A stretch of 64,000 nt of DNA from Alphaproteobacteria bacterium (GTDB lineage Bacteria; Pseudomonadota; Alphaproteobacteria; JAEULC01). The notes under the pieces were generated by a model, which had not been told where the DNA came from, made no database searches, and worked only from the letters and a program-made list of their open reading frames with translations. Location of the stretch: positions 43,051 through 107,050 of the forward strand of contig JAKLKW010000006.1 of NCBI GenBank assembly GCA_023150455.1. Direction: 5' to 3'. This document shows, in pieces, positions 34,716 through 43,219 of the stretch (positions are counted from its first letter, which is position 1; the number at the start of each line of letters is the position of its first letter). A program made the position numbers and the translations under genes.

Positions 34716-36167
34716 ATGGTGCTGAGCCACGCCTTATACTATCTCGTCGCGGCGGTGCTGCAGGCGGCGGCGGCGCTCGGCATCGTCGCGGCGCTCACGC
34801 GGCTGCTCAGCGACGTCGAATTCGGCCAGTACGGCCTGGCCACCGCGGCGCTGCATCTCTACCAGTCCATCGCCTTCTTCTGGCTGCGCGCGAACGTTTC
34901 GCGCTTCCATGCCGAGGCCGAGCGGGCAGAGCGGCTCGGCTCCTTCCTTGCGGCCGTTCGCCGCTGTTTCCTGGTCGTTGCGCTCGCCGGCGGGGCCTTG
35001 AGCGCGGCGATCGTCCTGGTCGCGCCGGTCAGCCCGGGCCTACGCGCCACCTTGTGGGCGACGCTCGGCGCCGCGACCGCGCAAGGCGCCTTCACCCTGG
35101 TGCTCGAACTCCATCGCGCCACGCTCAGCGCCTGGCGCTACGCGCTGTTCCAGTCGATCCAGGCCGCCCTCGGCGTCGGCCTGTCGCTGGCCTTCGTCCT
35201 GGGCGCCGGGCATTTCTACGGCGGTATGGGCGCAGCGCTCGCCATGGCCGGGCTGGCCGTGTCGTTCTTCCTCTGCATGGCGATCGATTCGGCCGGAGGT
35301 CGCTTCTGGTTCGGTCGCGGCCGCGCCGGCCCGGGCGAGATCCGCGCGTTCCTGGTCTACGGCCTGCCGCTCGCGGTCGTCATGGTGCAGGACGCGTTCC
35401 TCGCCACCGGAGACCGCTTCGTCATCGCGCATTTCCTGGGCGAGGCCGGCGTCGGGCCCTACGCCGCGGCCGTCACGCTGGCGCATCGCAGCCTGCTCGC
35501 CATCTGCACGGTCGTGGGCGCAGCGGCGGCGCCGCTCGCCTTCGCCGCGCTGGCCGAGCACGGCGACGAGGCCGCGCGGCGGCGCATGGGCCAATCGGTC
35601 GATCTCCTGCTCGCCACCGCCCTGCCGGCCGCCTTCGGCCTGGCGGCCGTGGCCGGGCCGATCAGCGACGTGATGGTCGGCGAGGCCATGCGGGAAGAGG
35701 TCCGCATGCTGCTGCCCTGGATCGCCGCCGGCGCGCTGCTGCACGGGCTGTCCGTGCATTATTTCCACCACGCCTTCCTGCTGTCGCAGCGGACCATGGC
35801 GCTGTTCTGGGCGGTATCGCCGGTCGTGCTGCTGTACTTCGCGCTCAACGCCATGCTCGTGCCGATGCACGGCGCGTGGGGCGCGGCGTTGGCGATGATC
35901 GCGACCCAGGCGCTGCATCTCGGCCTCATGGTCGTGGTCACGCGCCGCGTCTTCCCGCTGCCGCTGCGCCTGCCGACGCTCGCCAAGGCGCTCGCCGCCA
36001 GCGCGCTCATGTATGCCGCCCTGCGCCTGCCCGGACTTCCCGGCGGCCTCCTCGGGCTCGCGCTCCAGGTGGCGCTCGGCGCCCTCTTCTATGCGGCCGT
36101 CGCGCTGGCGCTCGACATTGCGCATTGCCGCGATCACGCCATGCGCCTGCTGAAGCGCCCGACATGA
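34716..36167 (+). CDS. Wzx-type polysaccharide flippase
   Basis: A 483-aa polytopic membrane protein of the MOP (MATE/Wzx) superfamily. The N-terminal helix pair has ALGIVAALTRLLSDVEFGQYGLATA, typical of the polysaccharide synthesis flippases. Further blocks include GLPLAVVMVQDAFLATGDRFV, with the conserved residue pattern of helix 7. It should move the undecaprenyl-linked repeat unit to the periplasmic face. Its stop overlaps the following glycosyltransferase start (ATGA). A 120-bp divergent gap separates it from the wzy-like gene. Confidence 0.88.
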   Translation: MVLSHALYYLVAAVLQAAAALGIVAALTRLLSDVEFGQYGLATAALHLYQSIAFFWLRANVSRFHAEAERAERLGSFLAAVRRCFLVVALAGGALSAAIVLVAPVSPGLRATLWATLGAATAQGAFTLVLELHRATLSAWRYALFQSIQAALGVGLSLAFVLGAGHFYGGMGAALAMAGLAVSFFLCMAIDSAGGRFWFGRGRAGPGEIRAFLVYGLPLAVVMVQDAFLATGDRFVIAHFLGEAGVGPYAAAVTLAHRSLLAICTVVGAAAAPLAFAALAEHGDEAARRRMGQSVDLLLATALPAAFGLAAVAGPISDVMVGEAMREEVRMLLPWIAAGALLHGLSVHYFHHAFLLSQRTMALFWAVSPVVLLYFALNAMLVPMHGAWGAALAMIATQALHLGLMVVVTRRVFPLPLRLPTLAKALAASALMYAALRLPGLPGGLLGLALQVALGALFYAAVALALDIAHCRDHAMRLLKRPT

Positions 36168-37288
36168 CCGAGGGCGCACGGCCGGGGCGGTTCGCCTTCT
36201 ACATGCCGCATCTGCGCACCGGCGGCGCCGAGCGGGTCACCGTCAATCTCGCCAACCACTTCGTCCGGCGCGGCGAGCTTCCGCTGATGGTCCTCGATCG
36301 CCGCGACGGCGCGCTGGTCGACGCATTGGCGCCCGAAGTCGAGGTCATCGCGCTCGATGCGCCGCGCACGCTGGCGGCCCTGCCGCGGCTCCGCCGCGTG
36401 CTGATCCGGCGCCGGCCGGCCGTGCTGCTGTCCGGCATCACCTACAACAGCCCGATCGCGCTCCTGGCGTCCGGGCTCGCCGGAAGGCGGACGCGCGTCG
36501 CCGTGGCCGAGCACACCGTGCTGTCGCAGGAGCTGGCCGAGCGCGGCCCGCGCGACCGCGCCATCGTGCCGCGCCTCCTTCATCTCGCCTACCGCCATGC
36601 CGCCGCGATCATCTGCCCGACCGAGGCCATCGCCGACGACCTGGCGGCGCTCTGCGGCATCGCGCGCGCGCGCATCGATGTGCTGCCCAACCCCGTGATC
36701 GGTGCCGACACGACGGCGCGTGCGGCACAGGCCCCCGCGGAGCCTTGGTTCGGCGAATCCGTCCCGGTGTTCGTCGCCGCCGGCCGCATGACGCCGGTCA
36801 AGGACTTCGCCACGCTGCTCGCCGCCTTCGCCCGCGTCGCGGGTGCGCGTCCGGCGCGGCTGGTCCTGCTCGGCGAGGGCCCCTTGCGCGACGCGTTGGC
36901 GGACGAGGCCGCCGCACTCGGAATCGCCGACCGCGTGCGGCTGCCCGGCGTGGTCGACGACCCGCTGCCCTGGTTCGCGCGCGCCGCCGCCGTGGTTTCC
37001 TCGTCGCGCTACGAGGGTTTCGGCAACGTGCTGGTCGAGGCCCTGGCCTGCGGCACGCCCGTGGTCAGCACCGACTGCCCCGGCGGCCCGCGCGCCATCC
37101 TTGACGGCGGACGTTACGGGCGCCTGGTGCCGGTTGGCGACGCACAGGCGCTCACGGCGGCGATGCTGGAGACGCTCCAGCAACGCCCCGACCCGGCGCT
37201 GCTGCACGAAGGCGCCGCGCGCTACACGATCGAGCGCGCGGGCGACGCGTACCTCGAACGGATGAAGGCCATCGCCGCCTCGTCCTAG
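36164..37288 (+). CDS. Glycosyltransferase family 4
   Basis: A 374-aa GT4 enzyme. The acceptor-domain loop is MPHLRTGGAERVTVNLANHF, shared with many EPS GT4 proteins. The donor site has FVAAGRMTPVKDFATLLAAF and the EX7E segment SSRYEGFGNVLVEALACGTP (about residue 285). It is translationally coupled to the flippase gene. It should add an internal sugar of the repeat unit; specificity is unknown. Confidence 0.92.
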   Translation: MTEGARPGRFAFYMPHLRTGGAERVTVNLANHFVRRGELPLMVLDRRDGALVDALAPEVEVIALDAPRTLAALPRLRRVLIRRRPAVLLSGITYNSPIALLASGLAGRRTRVAVAEHTVLSQELAERGPRDRAIVPRLLHLAYRHAAAIICPTEAIADDLAALCGIARARIDVLPNPVIGADTTARAAQAPAEPWFGESVPVFVAAGRMTPVKDFATLLAAFARVAGARPARLVLLGEGPLRDALADEAAALGIADRVRLPGVVDDPLPWFARAAAVVSSSRYEGFGNVLVEALACGTPVVSTDCPGGPRAILDGGRYGRLVPVGDAQALTAAMLETLQQRPDPALLHEGAARYTIERAGDAYLERMKAIAASS

Positions 37289-37298
37289 CGGCGTCGGC

Positions 37299-37683
37299 GT
37301 GCGGCGCCACACGAAAACTCGACGAGCAGGCGCATTCGACCTCCGGCGCGATCATCGCCGCCGACAAGGTCGAAGGCACCAACGTCTACAACCGCGCGGG
37401 CGAGAAGCTCGGCACGGTCGACCATGTCATGATCGACAAGCCGGGCGGCCGGGTCTGCTACGCGATCATGTCCTTCGGCGGATTCCTCGGCTTCGGCGAG
37501 GGCTATCATCCGCTTCCCCGGCAGAAGCTGACCTACGACAAGAACATGGGCGGCTTCGTGGTCGACCTCGACAAGAAGCAGCTCGAGGGAGCGCCCTACT
37601 ACACGGACAGCGATTTCGACTGGACGCCCGAGTGGGGCCGCAAGGTCGACCGGTACTACGGCGTACCGACCTATTGGCCCTGA
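37299..37683 (+). pseudogene. PRC-barrel domain protein with probable 1-nt frameshift near the start
   Basis: The PRC-barrel domain is intact in one frame: SGAIIAADKVEGTNVYNRAG, GTVDHVMIDKPGG and SFGGFLGFGEGYHPLPRQKL, ending YGVPTYWP. That frame has no ATG, GTG or TTG before the Met at 37429, which is inside the domain. An N-terminus like homologs (GTG at 37299, MRRHTK, then LDEQAHSTSG) is recovered if one A is removed from AAAA at 37314-37317. So either one base was inserted (real or sequencing) or the 5' end is lost. PRC-barrel proteins of this kind are small stress-related cytoplasmic proteins; a role in EPS is not implied. Confidence 0.7.
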
Positions 37684-37714
37684 AGGCCGGTCTTGACGGA
37701 GCGCGCCCGCGCCC

Positions 37715-39316
37715 TCAAGCGGCGTGGCGCTGCTCCGATTGCGACCCGGCGCGCTTCGCCTGCGTGGGCAGTGACGGCAGCACCGGCTTCGACAGCGTGA
37801 CGATGGGCTTCTCACCGCGGCCCCCGAGCACGACGCCGACCGTCTTCGCGAGGATCAGCACGTCGAACCACAACGACCAGTTGTTGATGTACTCGAGGTC
37901 GTGCTCGAGCCGGCGGCGCAGGTCGGCCTCGCTGGTGATCGAGCCATGCCCGCCGTTGACCTGCGACCAGCCGGTCATGCCGGGCTTCATCTGGCGGCGA
38001 CGGGCGTACTCGACCAGCACGTCCTGCGCGTGGGTGTTGCCCAGCACCATGCCGGTCGCGAACGGCCGGGGCCCGATCAGCGACATCTCGCCGCGCATCA
38101 CGTTGATGAGCTGCGGCAACTCGTCCAGGCTGTACTTGCGCAGCACGCGGCCGATGCGCGTCACGCGCGGATCGTCCTCGGTCACCTGCTTCGCCGCCAC
38201 CGCGTCGGCCATGTCGGTGCGCAGGGTGCGGAACTTGTAGACGTCGAAGGCCTTGCCGGCGTAGCCGATGCGGCGCTGCTTGAACAGGGCCGGGCCCGGG
38301 CTGTCGAGCCGGACCAGGGCGGCGATCGCCAGCATCACCGGCGCCAGCGCGACGGTCATGACCGTGCCGAGCAGCTTGTCCTCGATCTCCTTGACCAGGC
38401 GCCGGCCGCCGTCCATCGGGCGGCCCAGCACCTCGACCAGCGCAGGTCCGTCCTGCGCCTGGCCGACGGCATCGGCGAAGCGCAGGCCCACCATGTCGGG
38501 CGCCAGCAGGATGCGGGTCGAGACCGTGCGCAACCGCTCGAGCAGGCCGGCGATGCGGTCCTCCGCCGACCACGGCATCGCGACGACGATCCAGTCCAGC
38601 GCGTCGATGGCCGGGAACTTCAGCAGGTCGTTGGTCGTACCCAGCACCGGCAGGTCGGCGAGCGAGATCGGCACCCGGCTGAGGCGGTCGTCGAAGATGC
38701 CGACGATCTCGAACGGCGCGTGCTCCTGCGCGCGCGCTTCCTCGATCAGGCGCTCGGCAATGTTGGTAGCGCCGACGATCACCACGGTCGGCGCGAAACG
38801 CCCGCGCGCGCGCAAAGTCTCGATGGCGTAGCCGATCAGCGCCGAGGTGCCGATCACCCCGGCCGTCGCCGTGGCGGCCCAGGGCCCGATCAGCCGCGCC
38901 ATGGCCGGATCGACGCCGGCGAAATGCCCGGTCACCAGCGCGCCGGCGGCGATGAACGCCATCGCGCCCGCCAGTGCCGCGAGGCGCCGCACGGGTGCGC
39001 CCAGCGCTGCGAAGCGATAGGCGCCGAACAGCCGCATCAAGCCGACCAGCGTGATGCCGATCAGCGACAGGCCGACGATTTCCTGGACGATGGAGGCGTT
39101 GTGCAGCGCGCCGCCGAGCGCGCCGACGGCGATCGAAGCCAACATCACCGCGACGGCGTCGGCCATCATGGCCAGCGCGCAGGCGGTCCAGCGCGACAGC
39201 GCCTTGGGCCGCACCGATACGCGGTCGGCGACCTGCTGGCGCAGCATCTGGCGGGCTTGGTGCAGCGGGCTCTGGTCGGCCCGCGAAGCCGTCGTGGCTT
39301 CGACAGAATACGGCAT
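37715..39316 (-). CDS. Undecaprenyl-phosphate sugar phosphotransferase (EPS initiating enzyme)
   Basis: A 533-aa polyprenol phosphate:hexose-1-phosphate transferase of the WcaJ/GumD/ExoY class. It has four hydrophobic segments (about residues 45-165), a Rossmann-like domain (PTVVIVGATNIAERLIEEA) and one reentrant hydrophobic segment (TVMTVALAPVMLAIAALVRL). The catalytic C-terminal domain carries LFKQRRIGYAGKAFDVYKFR, LRKYSLDELPQLINVMRGEM and SLIGPRP. It loads the first sugar-phosphate, often glucose, on the lipid carrier. A GGAGG site lies before the ATG. It is transcribed away from the deacetylase gene. Confidence 0.95.
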   Translation of the reverse strand: MPYSVEATTASRADQSPLHQARQMLRQQVADRVSVRPKALSRWTACALAMMADAVAVMLASIAVGALGGALHNASIVQEIVGLSLIGITLVGLMRLFGAYRFAALGAPVRRLAALAGAMAFIAAGALVTGHFAGVDPAMARLIGPWAATATAGVIGTSALIGYAIETLRARGRFAPTVVIVGATNIAERLIEEARAQEHAPFEIVGIFDDRLSRVPISLADLPVLGTTNDLLKFPAIDALDWIVVAMPWSAEDRIAGLLERLRTVSTRILLAPDMVGLRFADAVGQAQDGPALVEVLGRPMDGGRRLVKEIEDKLLGTVMTVALAPVMLAIAALVRLDSPGPALFKQRRIGYAGKAFDVYKFRTLRTDMADAVAAKQVTEDDPRVTRIGRVLRKYSLDELPQLINVMRGEMSLIGPRPFATGMVLGNTHAQDVLVEYARRRQMKPGMTGWSQVNGGHGSITSEADLRRRLEHDLEYINNWSLWFDVLILAKTVGVVLGGRGEKPIVTLSKPVLPSLPTQAKRAGSQSEQRHAA

Positions 39317-39637
39317 TACCTATGCCTCCAGTCCGCGCGTCCTGCGCGAACGTCACTCTCTTAGACCGTAGTCCCTGAACAACCGATTAACAGTCGAGGC
39401 CCGACAGTAACCTCTGGACGCCTCCTGGCGGCCGGAGATCACGGCATCATAATAGCGGGGTTTTTAGCCAAAGTCACGAAGTTATCACTGGCGTCATTTC
39501 GCTGAATTGGATAGGCCGCCACCCGTCGCCGTGTTAACTATCCGAGATTAAGGCTCCGTTCACCCCCACCACGGCAGGATGGTCCTGCGCGGGCCGCGAT
39601 TCAAGGCCGCGCGGGGCATGGTCGGAGGCGGTTCCCA
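39317..39637. promoter_or_regulatory. Divergent AT-rich promoter region between initiating transferase and deacetylase
   Basis: This 321-bp gap is the most AT-rich stretch in the EPS locus. It includes GCATCATAATAGCGGGG, GAAGTTATCACTGG and GTTAACTATCCGAGATTAAG. An inverted repeat GGATAG...CTATCC spans about 39510-39543. It must contain promoters for both flanking genes, but no single -35/-10 pair is convincing. No ORF or RNA gene was seen. Confidence 0.5.
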
Positions 39638-40732
39638 ATGCTGAAGCGCGCGCTGAAGCAGGCGATTGTGGCCAGCGGCCTCGACCGGGCGGCGCGCGCG
39701 GTTGCCGGGGGTCCGGGCGCCGTCCTGATGTTCCACCAGGTCGGGCCGGCGCTGGCAGGGGGCGGCTGGTCCGCCAACGAGGGCCTGACGACCGATCCGG
39801 AGGTCCTGGCGGGGTTCTTCGACACGTTGCTTGGCGAAGGCTATCAGCTGGTGACGGCCACCGACGCGGCCCGGCGCCTCAGGCGCGGCGAAGGCGGGCG
39901 CTTCGCCGCCCTCACCTTCGACGACGGCTACCGCGACAACCACGACTTGCTGCTGCCGATCCTCGAGCGCTACGGCGCCCGGGCGACGGTTTATGTCGCC
40001 ACGGGCTTCATCGACCGGACGGCGCCGATGTGGTGGTTCGGCGTCGAGCGCGCCGTGGCCGAGAACGACCGCGTCGTGATCCGCACGCCGAATCGCGTCC
40101 ACGAGTTCGCAACCGCCACGGCGGACGAGAAGACCGCCCGCTACGAAACCATCCGCCGCATGTTCTACGGCTTCGCACCGGCCGAGACGCGCGCGGCGGT
40201 CGAGGGGCTGAAGCGCGACTTCGGCATCGACTGCCACGAGATCGCCGACCGGCTGTCGATGGACTGGTCCGACGTGCGCGCGCTCGATCGCAGCGGCCTG
40301 GTCGAGATCGGCGGCCACACCGCGAGCCATGGTCCGCTCGCCGCCATGACCGAGGCCGAGGCCTGGGGCGAGATCGACGGCGGCAGGCGGCGCATCGCCG
40401 CGATGACCGGCCGCGCGCCGCTGGCCTTCGCCTATCCCTATGGCATCGCCGCGACCGTGTCCGAACGCGATATCGGCCTCGCGGCCAAGGCGGGGTTCGA
40501 GTCCGCGGTCACCACCGAGTCGCGGCCGCTGCGCAGCGGCGACGCCGAACGGCCGCACGCGCTGCCGCGCATCGCGCTCGGCGGCGACGACGACTGGGTC
40601 ACGCTGCGCGTGCGCATCGCCGGCCTCGGATTCGGGCGGGCGGGAGACGCCGGCTGGTACGCACCACACCGGAACGCAGAAGGGCCGGCGAGCCGGCCCT
40701 CCGCGGCGACGGCCGGATCAACGGCCGCCTAA
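39638..40732 (+). CDS. Polysaccharide deacetylase (NodB homology)
   Basis: A 364-aa carbohydrate esterase family 4 protein. The catalytic aspartates are in ALTFDDGYRDNHD (motif 1) and the metal histidines in EIGGHTASHGPL (motif 2). AFAYPYG corresponds to motif 3. There is no obvious signal peptide, so it may act in the cytoplasm or on lipid-linked sugar. A GGAGG site precedes the ATG by eight bases. The last 20 codons read through a perfect hairpin and look low in complexity (GPASRPSAATAGSTAA), suggesting that the natural C-terminus may have been extended. Confidence 0.9.
   Translation: MLKRALKQAIVASGLDRAARAVAGGPGAVLMFHQVGPALAGGGWSANEGLTTDPEVLAGFFDTLLGEGYQLVTATDAARRLRRGEGGRFAALTFDDGYRDNHDLLLPILERYGARATVYVATGFIDRTAPMWWFGVERAVAENDRVVIRTPNRVHEFATATADEKTARYETIRRMFYGFAPAETRAAVEGLKRDFGIDCHEIADRLSMDWSDVRALDRSGLVEIGGHTASHGPLAAMTEAEAWGEIDGGRRRIAAMTGRAPLAFAYPYGIAATVSERDIGLAAKAGFESAVTTESRPLRSGDAERPHALPRIALGGDDDWVTLRVRIAGLGFGRAGDAGWYAPHRNAEGPASRPSAATAGSTAA
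40681..40700. terminator. Perfect GC hairpin between convergent genes
   Basis: AGGGCCGG-CGAG-CCGGCCCT forms an 8-bp perfect stem near the 3' end of the deacetylase gene, 46 bases from the stop of the convergent glycine-zipper gene. It may act as a bidirectional terminator. No long T-tract follows on either strand. Confidence 0.45.
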
Positions 40733-40745
40733 CGTTCGGTCCTCG

Positions 40746-41243
40746 CTAGCGGACGATCCGCCAGGTCCCGTCCGGCTGAAGGCAGGCCGTACCGTAGCTC
40801 GGCTGCTCGCGCCCGTCGATGATGATCGTGCCCGAGTATTCGCGGCAATTGGCCGTGCTGTAGCTGGCCGTTGGCGCCGGCGCCGCAGGCGGCGGCGCAT
40901 AGGCCGGCTGCGGCGGGTAGTAGCCATAGGCCGGCGCCGGGGCAGGTGCCGGCGCATAGTAATAGCCCGGCGGCGGCGCGTAATAGCCCTGCTGCGGCGG
41001 CGGCGCGTAGGTCTGCTGCTGCTGCCGGTTGCTGATTGCATTGCCGGCGAGCGCGCCCAGCGCCAAGCCGGTGACGCCGCCGATCGCCGCGCCCTTGCCC
41101 TTGCCGAACGCATAACCGACGCCGGCGCCGGCCGCGCCGCCCAGGAGGGCGCCGGTCAGGGTATTGTCCTGCGCCCGCGCCGTGCCGGTCGCACCAAGCC
41201 CGAGCGCCGCGGCGAGAACGCCGCACAGAATCGCGTTGCGCAT
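40746..41243 (-). CDS. Glycine-zipper 17-kDa-antigen-like envelope protein
   Basis: A 165-aa exported protein. After a signal peptide (AILCGVLAAALGLGATGTARAQ) comes a glycine-zipper 2TM segment (GALLGGAAGAGVGYAFGKGK, then GALAGNAI). A Tyr/Pro-rich repeat linker follows (YYAPPPGYYYAPAPAP). The C-terminal domain, TANCREYSGTIIIDGREQ ending TACLQPDGTWRIV, is the rickettsial 17-kDa surface antigen type. It is probably a periplasmic or outer-membrane protein. The ATG at 41243 is chosen because a promoter whose -10 directly abuts the upstream ATG at 41249 would start transcription here; longer frames begin before the promoter. Confidence 0.85.
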   Translation of the reverse strand: MRNAILCGVLAAALGLGATGTARAQDNTLTGALLGGAAGAGVGYAFGKGKGAAIGGVTGLALGALAGNAISNRQQQQTYAPPPQQGYYAPPPGYYYAPAPAPAPAYGYYPPQPAYAPPPAAPAPTASYSTANCREYSGTIIIDGREQPSYGTACLQPDGTWRIVR

Positions 41244-41249
41244 CGGCAT

Positions 41250-41278
41250 AATATATGTCCGCCCCATGCAACGAACAA
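41250..41278 (-). promoter_or_regulatory. Promoter for the glycine-zipper gene, implying a leaderless mRNA
   Basis: On the minus strand TTGTTC (41278-41273) and TATATT (41255-41250) are separated by exactly 17 bases. The -10 abuts ATGCCGATGCGC, so transcription would begin at or within a base or two of the ATG at 41243. The region 41307-41412 upstream contains a GCCCGTACGGGC palindrome (41283-41294 lies just before it) and no gene. Confidence 0.5.
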
Positions 41279-41412
41279 GCGTGCCCGTACGGGCGAGCGC
41301 CCGCACGCGATCGTCAGCCTGTCCTCGTTAATCGAGCTTTATGGCGGAAGCGGAGCGCGCCGGCTCTTTCGGTCCTTGCGTGGCCAGGGAGATCCGGTCG
41401 TGGGCCCCGCGG

Positions 41413-42219
41413 TCAGGTCCCGACTTTGGCCATGACGTCGGCCTTGAGGAAGCGCTCGACCACCAGCATGAAGCCGATCGACGGGATCAACAGGATCAGG
41501 GCGGTGATCGCCGCGATCTGGTAGTTGCCGGCGATCGACGCGGTGAACATCAGCAGCGGCAGCGTGGTGATGTCGGGAACGCCGACGAAATAGGTGCCGG
41601 TGAACTCGTCGAGCGACTCGAGGAACACGAATACCGCGCTCGCCGTGATGCCCGGCGCCGCCAGCGGCAAAGTGACGGTGAGGAACGTGCGCAGCGCCGA
41701 GGCGCCGATGCTGCGTGCGGCGAGCTCGAGGTCGCGGTCGACGGCGGCGAAGGCGGCCGTCGTGATCCAGACCGCGAAGACCAGCCCGTGCACGGTGTGC
41801 ACCAGCACGACACCCAGGATCGTGCCGTTGAGTCCCAGGCCGTAGAACAGCCGCGCGATGTTGATGTAGACGGCGAGGCTGGGGAAGGCCTGCGGCAGCA
41901 GGAAGGCCAGCATGATCAGCGCACGTGCCGGCAGCCTGAGCCGCGCCAGCGCGTAGCCGGCCGGCACCGCGATGACGAGGCACAGCGCCACCGTCAGGAG
42001 CGCGATGATCACGCTGGTGGACAGCGACTCCAGCGCGTCGCCGCGCGGCTTGAACACCTGGTGCCAGAACCGGAGGCCATAGGTGACCGGCAGCTTGTGC
42101 GGGTAGTACCACTGCTCGGCAAAGGCCCACAGCGCCAGGTTCGCCAGCGGGCCGAAGATGGCGTAGACCACCAGCCCCAGCACGATCGCGCGCGGGATCC
42201 AGCGCAGCGCCGCCGTCAC
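41413..42219 (-). CDS. ABC transporter permease (second, PotC-like)
   Basis: A 268-aa inner-membrane permease with about six helices. The cytoplasmic EAA-type loop is LELAARSIGASALRTFLTVTLP, which contacts the ATPase. It has the BPD_transp_1 layout of polyamine, phosphonate, iron or thiamine importers. It is the last gene of a four-gene importer operon and lies ten bases after the first permease. The substrate cannot be read from the permease. Confidence 0.9.
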   Translation of the reverse strand: MTAALRWIPRAIVLGLVVYAIFGPLANLALWAFAEQWYYPHKLPVTYGLRFWHQVFKPRGDALESLSTSVIIALLTVALCLVIAVPAGYALARLRLPARALIMLAFLLPQAFPSLAVYINIARLFYGLGLNGTILGVVLVHTVHGLVFAVWITTAAFAAVDRDLELAARSIGASALRTFLTVTLPLAAPGITASAVFVFLESLDEFTGTYFVGVPDITTLPLLMFTASIAGNYQIAAITALILLIPSIGFMLVVERFLKADVMAKVGT

Positions 42220-42229
42220 GGCCGGGCCC

Positions 42230-43063
42230 TCACGGCTTGCCGCCCCCGGCGATGCCGCGCCGGAGATAGATCCACGCGGCGGCGCCGGTCAGCGCATAGG
42301 AGATGAAGCCCAGCGCGTTGGCCGCGCCGTAGTCGCCGTAGTTGTTGATGCGGAAGGCCATGTCGACCGTGATCATGGTCGGCGACTCGCCGCTGACCAT
42401 GATCGGCACCGACAGCACCGACATCATGGTCACGAAGCTAAGGATCAGGCCCACCATCAGCGTCGGGCGGACCTGCGGCACGACGATCTCGACTAGGATG
42501 CGCAGGCGCCCGGCGCCGAGGTTGCGCGCCGCCTCGATCGTCGTGCGGTCGAGCGACGCCATGGCGCCCGAGACCAGCAGCGCCACGAACGGCAGCTGCT
42601 TCCACACGAAGGTGATCACGATGCCGCGCCAGTCGAGGAAGCCGACGGTGGACTGCGGATCGAGAAGGCCGAGCGACACCAGCGAATTGTTCATGAGCCC
42701 GTTCTTGGCGAGGAAGGTGCGCATGCACTGCGCCGCGACCACGAACGGGATGAACAGCGGCCAGCGATAGACCCAGCGCAGCAGCGCGACGGCCGGGGCG
42801 CACTCGCCGAGCGTCAGGTAGCCGCCGATCGCGATCGCCAGCACGCCCACCGCGAAGGTCGACAGCGTCACGATCACGACGGTGAAGCCGATATCGACGC
42901 TGTAGAACTCGAACGCGCGATAGAAATTGCCCAGGGTCGGCTGACCGCCCTTGTCGACGAAGGCGGTGACCAGCGAATAGCAGAGCGGATACACGAACAG
43001 CACCAGCACCGTCAGCAGCGCCGGCGCCACCAGGCAGAGCGGCAGGATGCGCGATTCTTTCAC
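42230..43063 (-). CDS. ABC transporter permease (first, PotB-like)
   Basis: A 277-aa permease with about six helices, starting near ILPLCLVAPALLTVLVLFVYPL. The EAA loop is TTIEAARNLGAGRLRILVEIVVPQ. The open frame begins at a TTG (43096) inside a REP-like repeat, which is unlikely as a true start. I use the GTG at 43063 (KESRILPLC follows), with GAGGAG about 13 bases upstream; a start at 43096 is the alternative. It is separated from the binding-protein gene by the repeat. Confidence 0.88.
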   Translation of the reverse strand: MKESRILPLCLVAPALLTVLVLFVYPLCYSLVTAFVDKGGQPTLGNFYRAFEFYSVDIGFTVVIVTLSTFAVGVLAIAIGGYLTLGECAPAVALLRWVYRWPLFIPFVVAAQCMRTFLAKNGLMNNSLVSLGLLDPQSTVGFLDWRGIVITFVWKQLPFVALLVSGAMASLDRTTIEAARNLGAGRLRILVEIVVPQVRPTLMVGLILSFVTMMSVLSVPIMVSGESPTMITVDMAFRINNYGDYGAANALGFISYALTGAAAWIYLRRGIAGGGKP

Positions 43064-43081
43064 GGGCGCGCGCAGAAGCTC

Positions 43082-43199
43082 CTCATGCTTCGGCAAGCTC
43101 AGGATGAGGACCTCGAGTTCGACGTTGCGCCGACACCGGTTCTACAGTTTGGCTTGAAGCCGCCGGCCGACCTCATCCTGAGCTTGTCGAAAGATGAGG
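43082..43199. repeat. REP-like inverted repeat between binding-protein and permease genes
   Basis: CTCATGCTTCGGCAAGCTCA (from 43082) and CCTCATCCTGAGCTTGTCGA (from 43171) are inverted copies of the element also found at 16138-16234, with about 60 bases between. In the operon mRNA they can pair into a long stem-loop, which may protect the upstream binding-protein message and lower permease expression, as known for intercistronic REPs in malEFG-type operons. Confidence 0.7.
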
Positions 43200-43219
43200 T
43201 CGGCATGCTGTGTTCCGTT

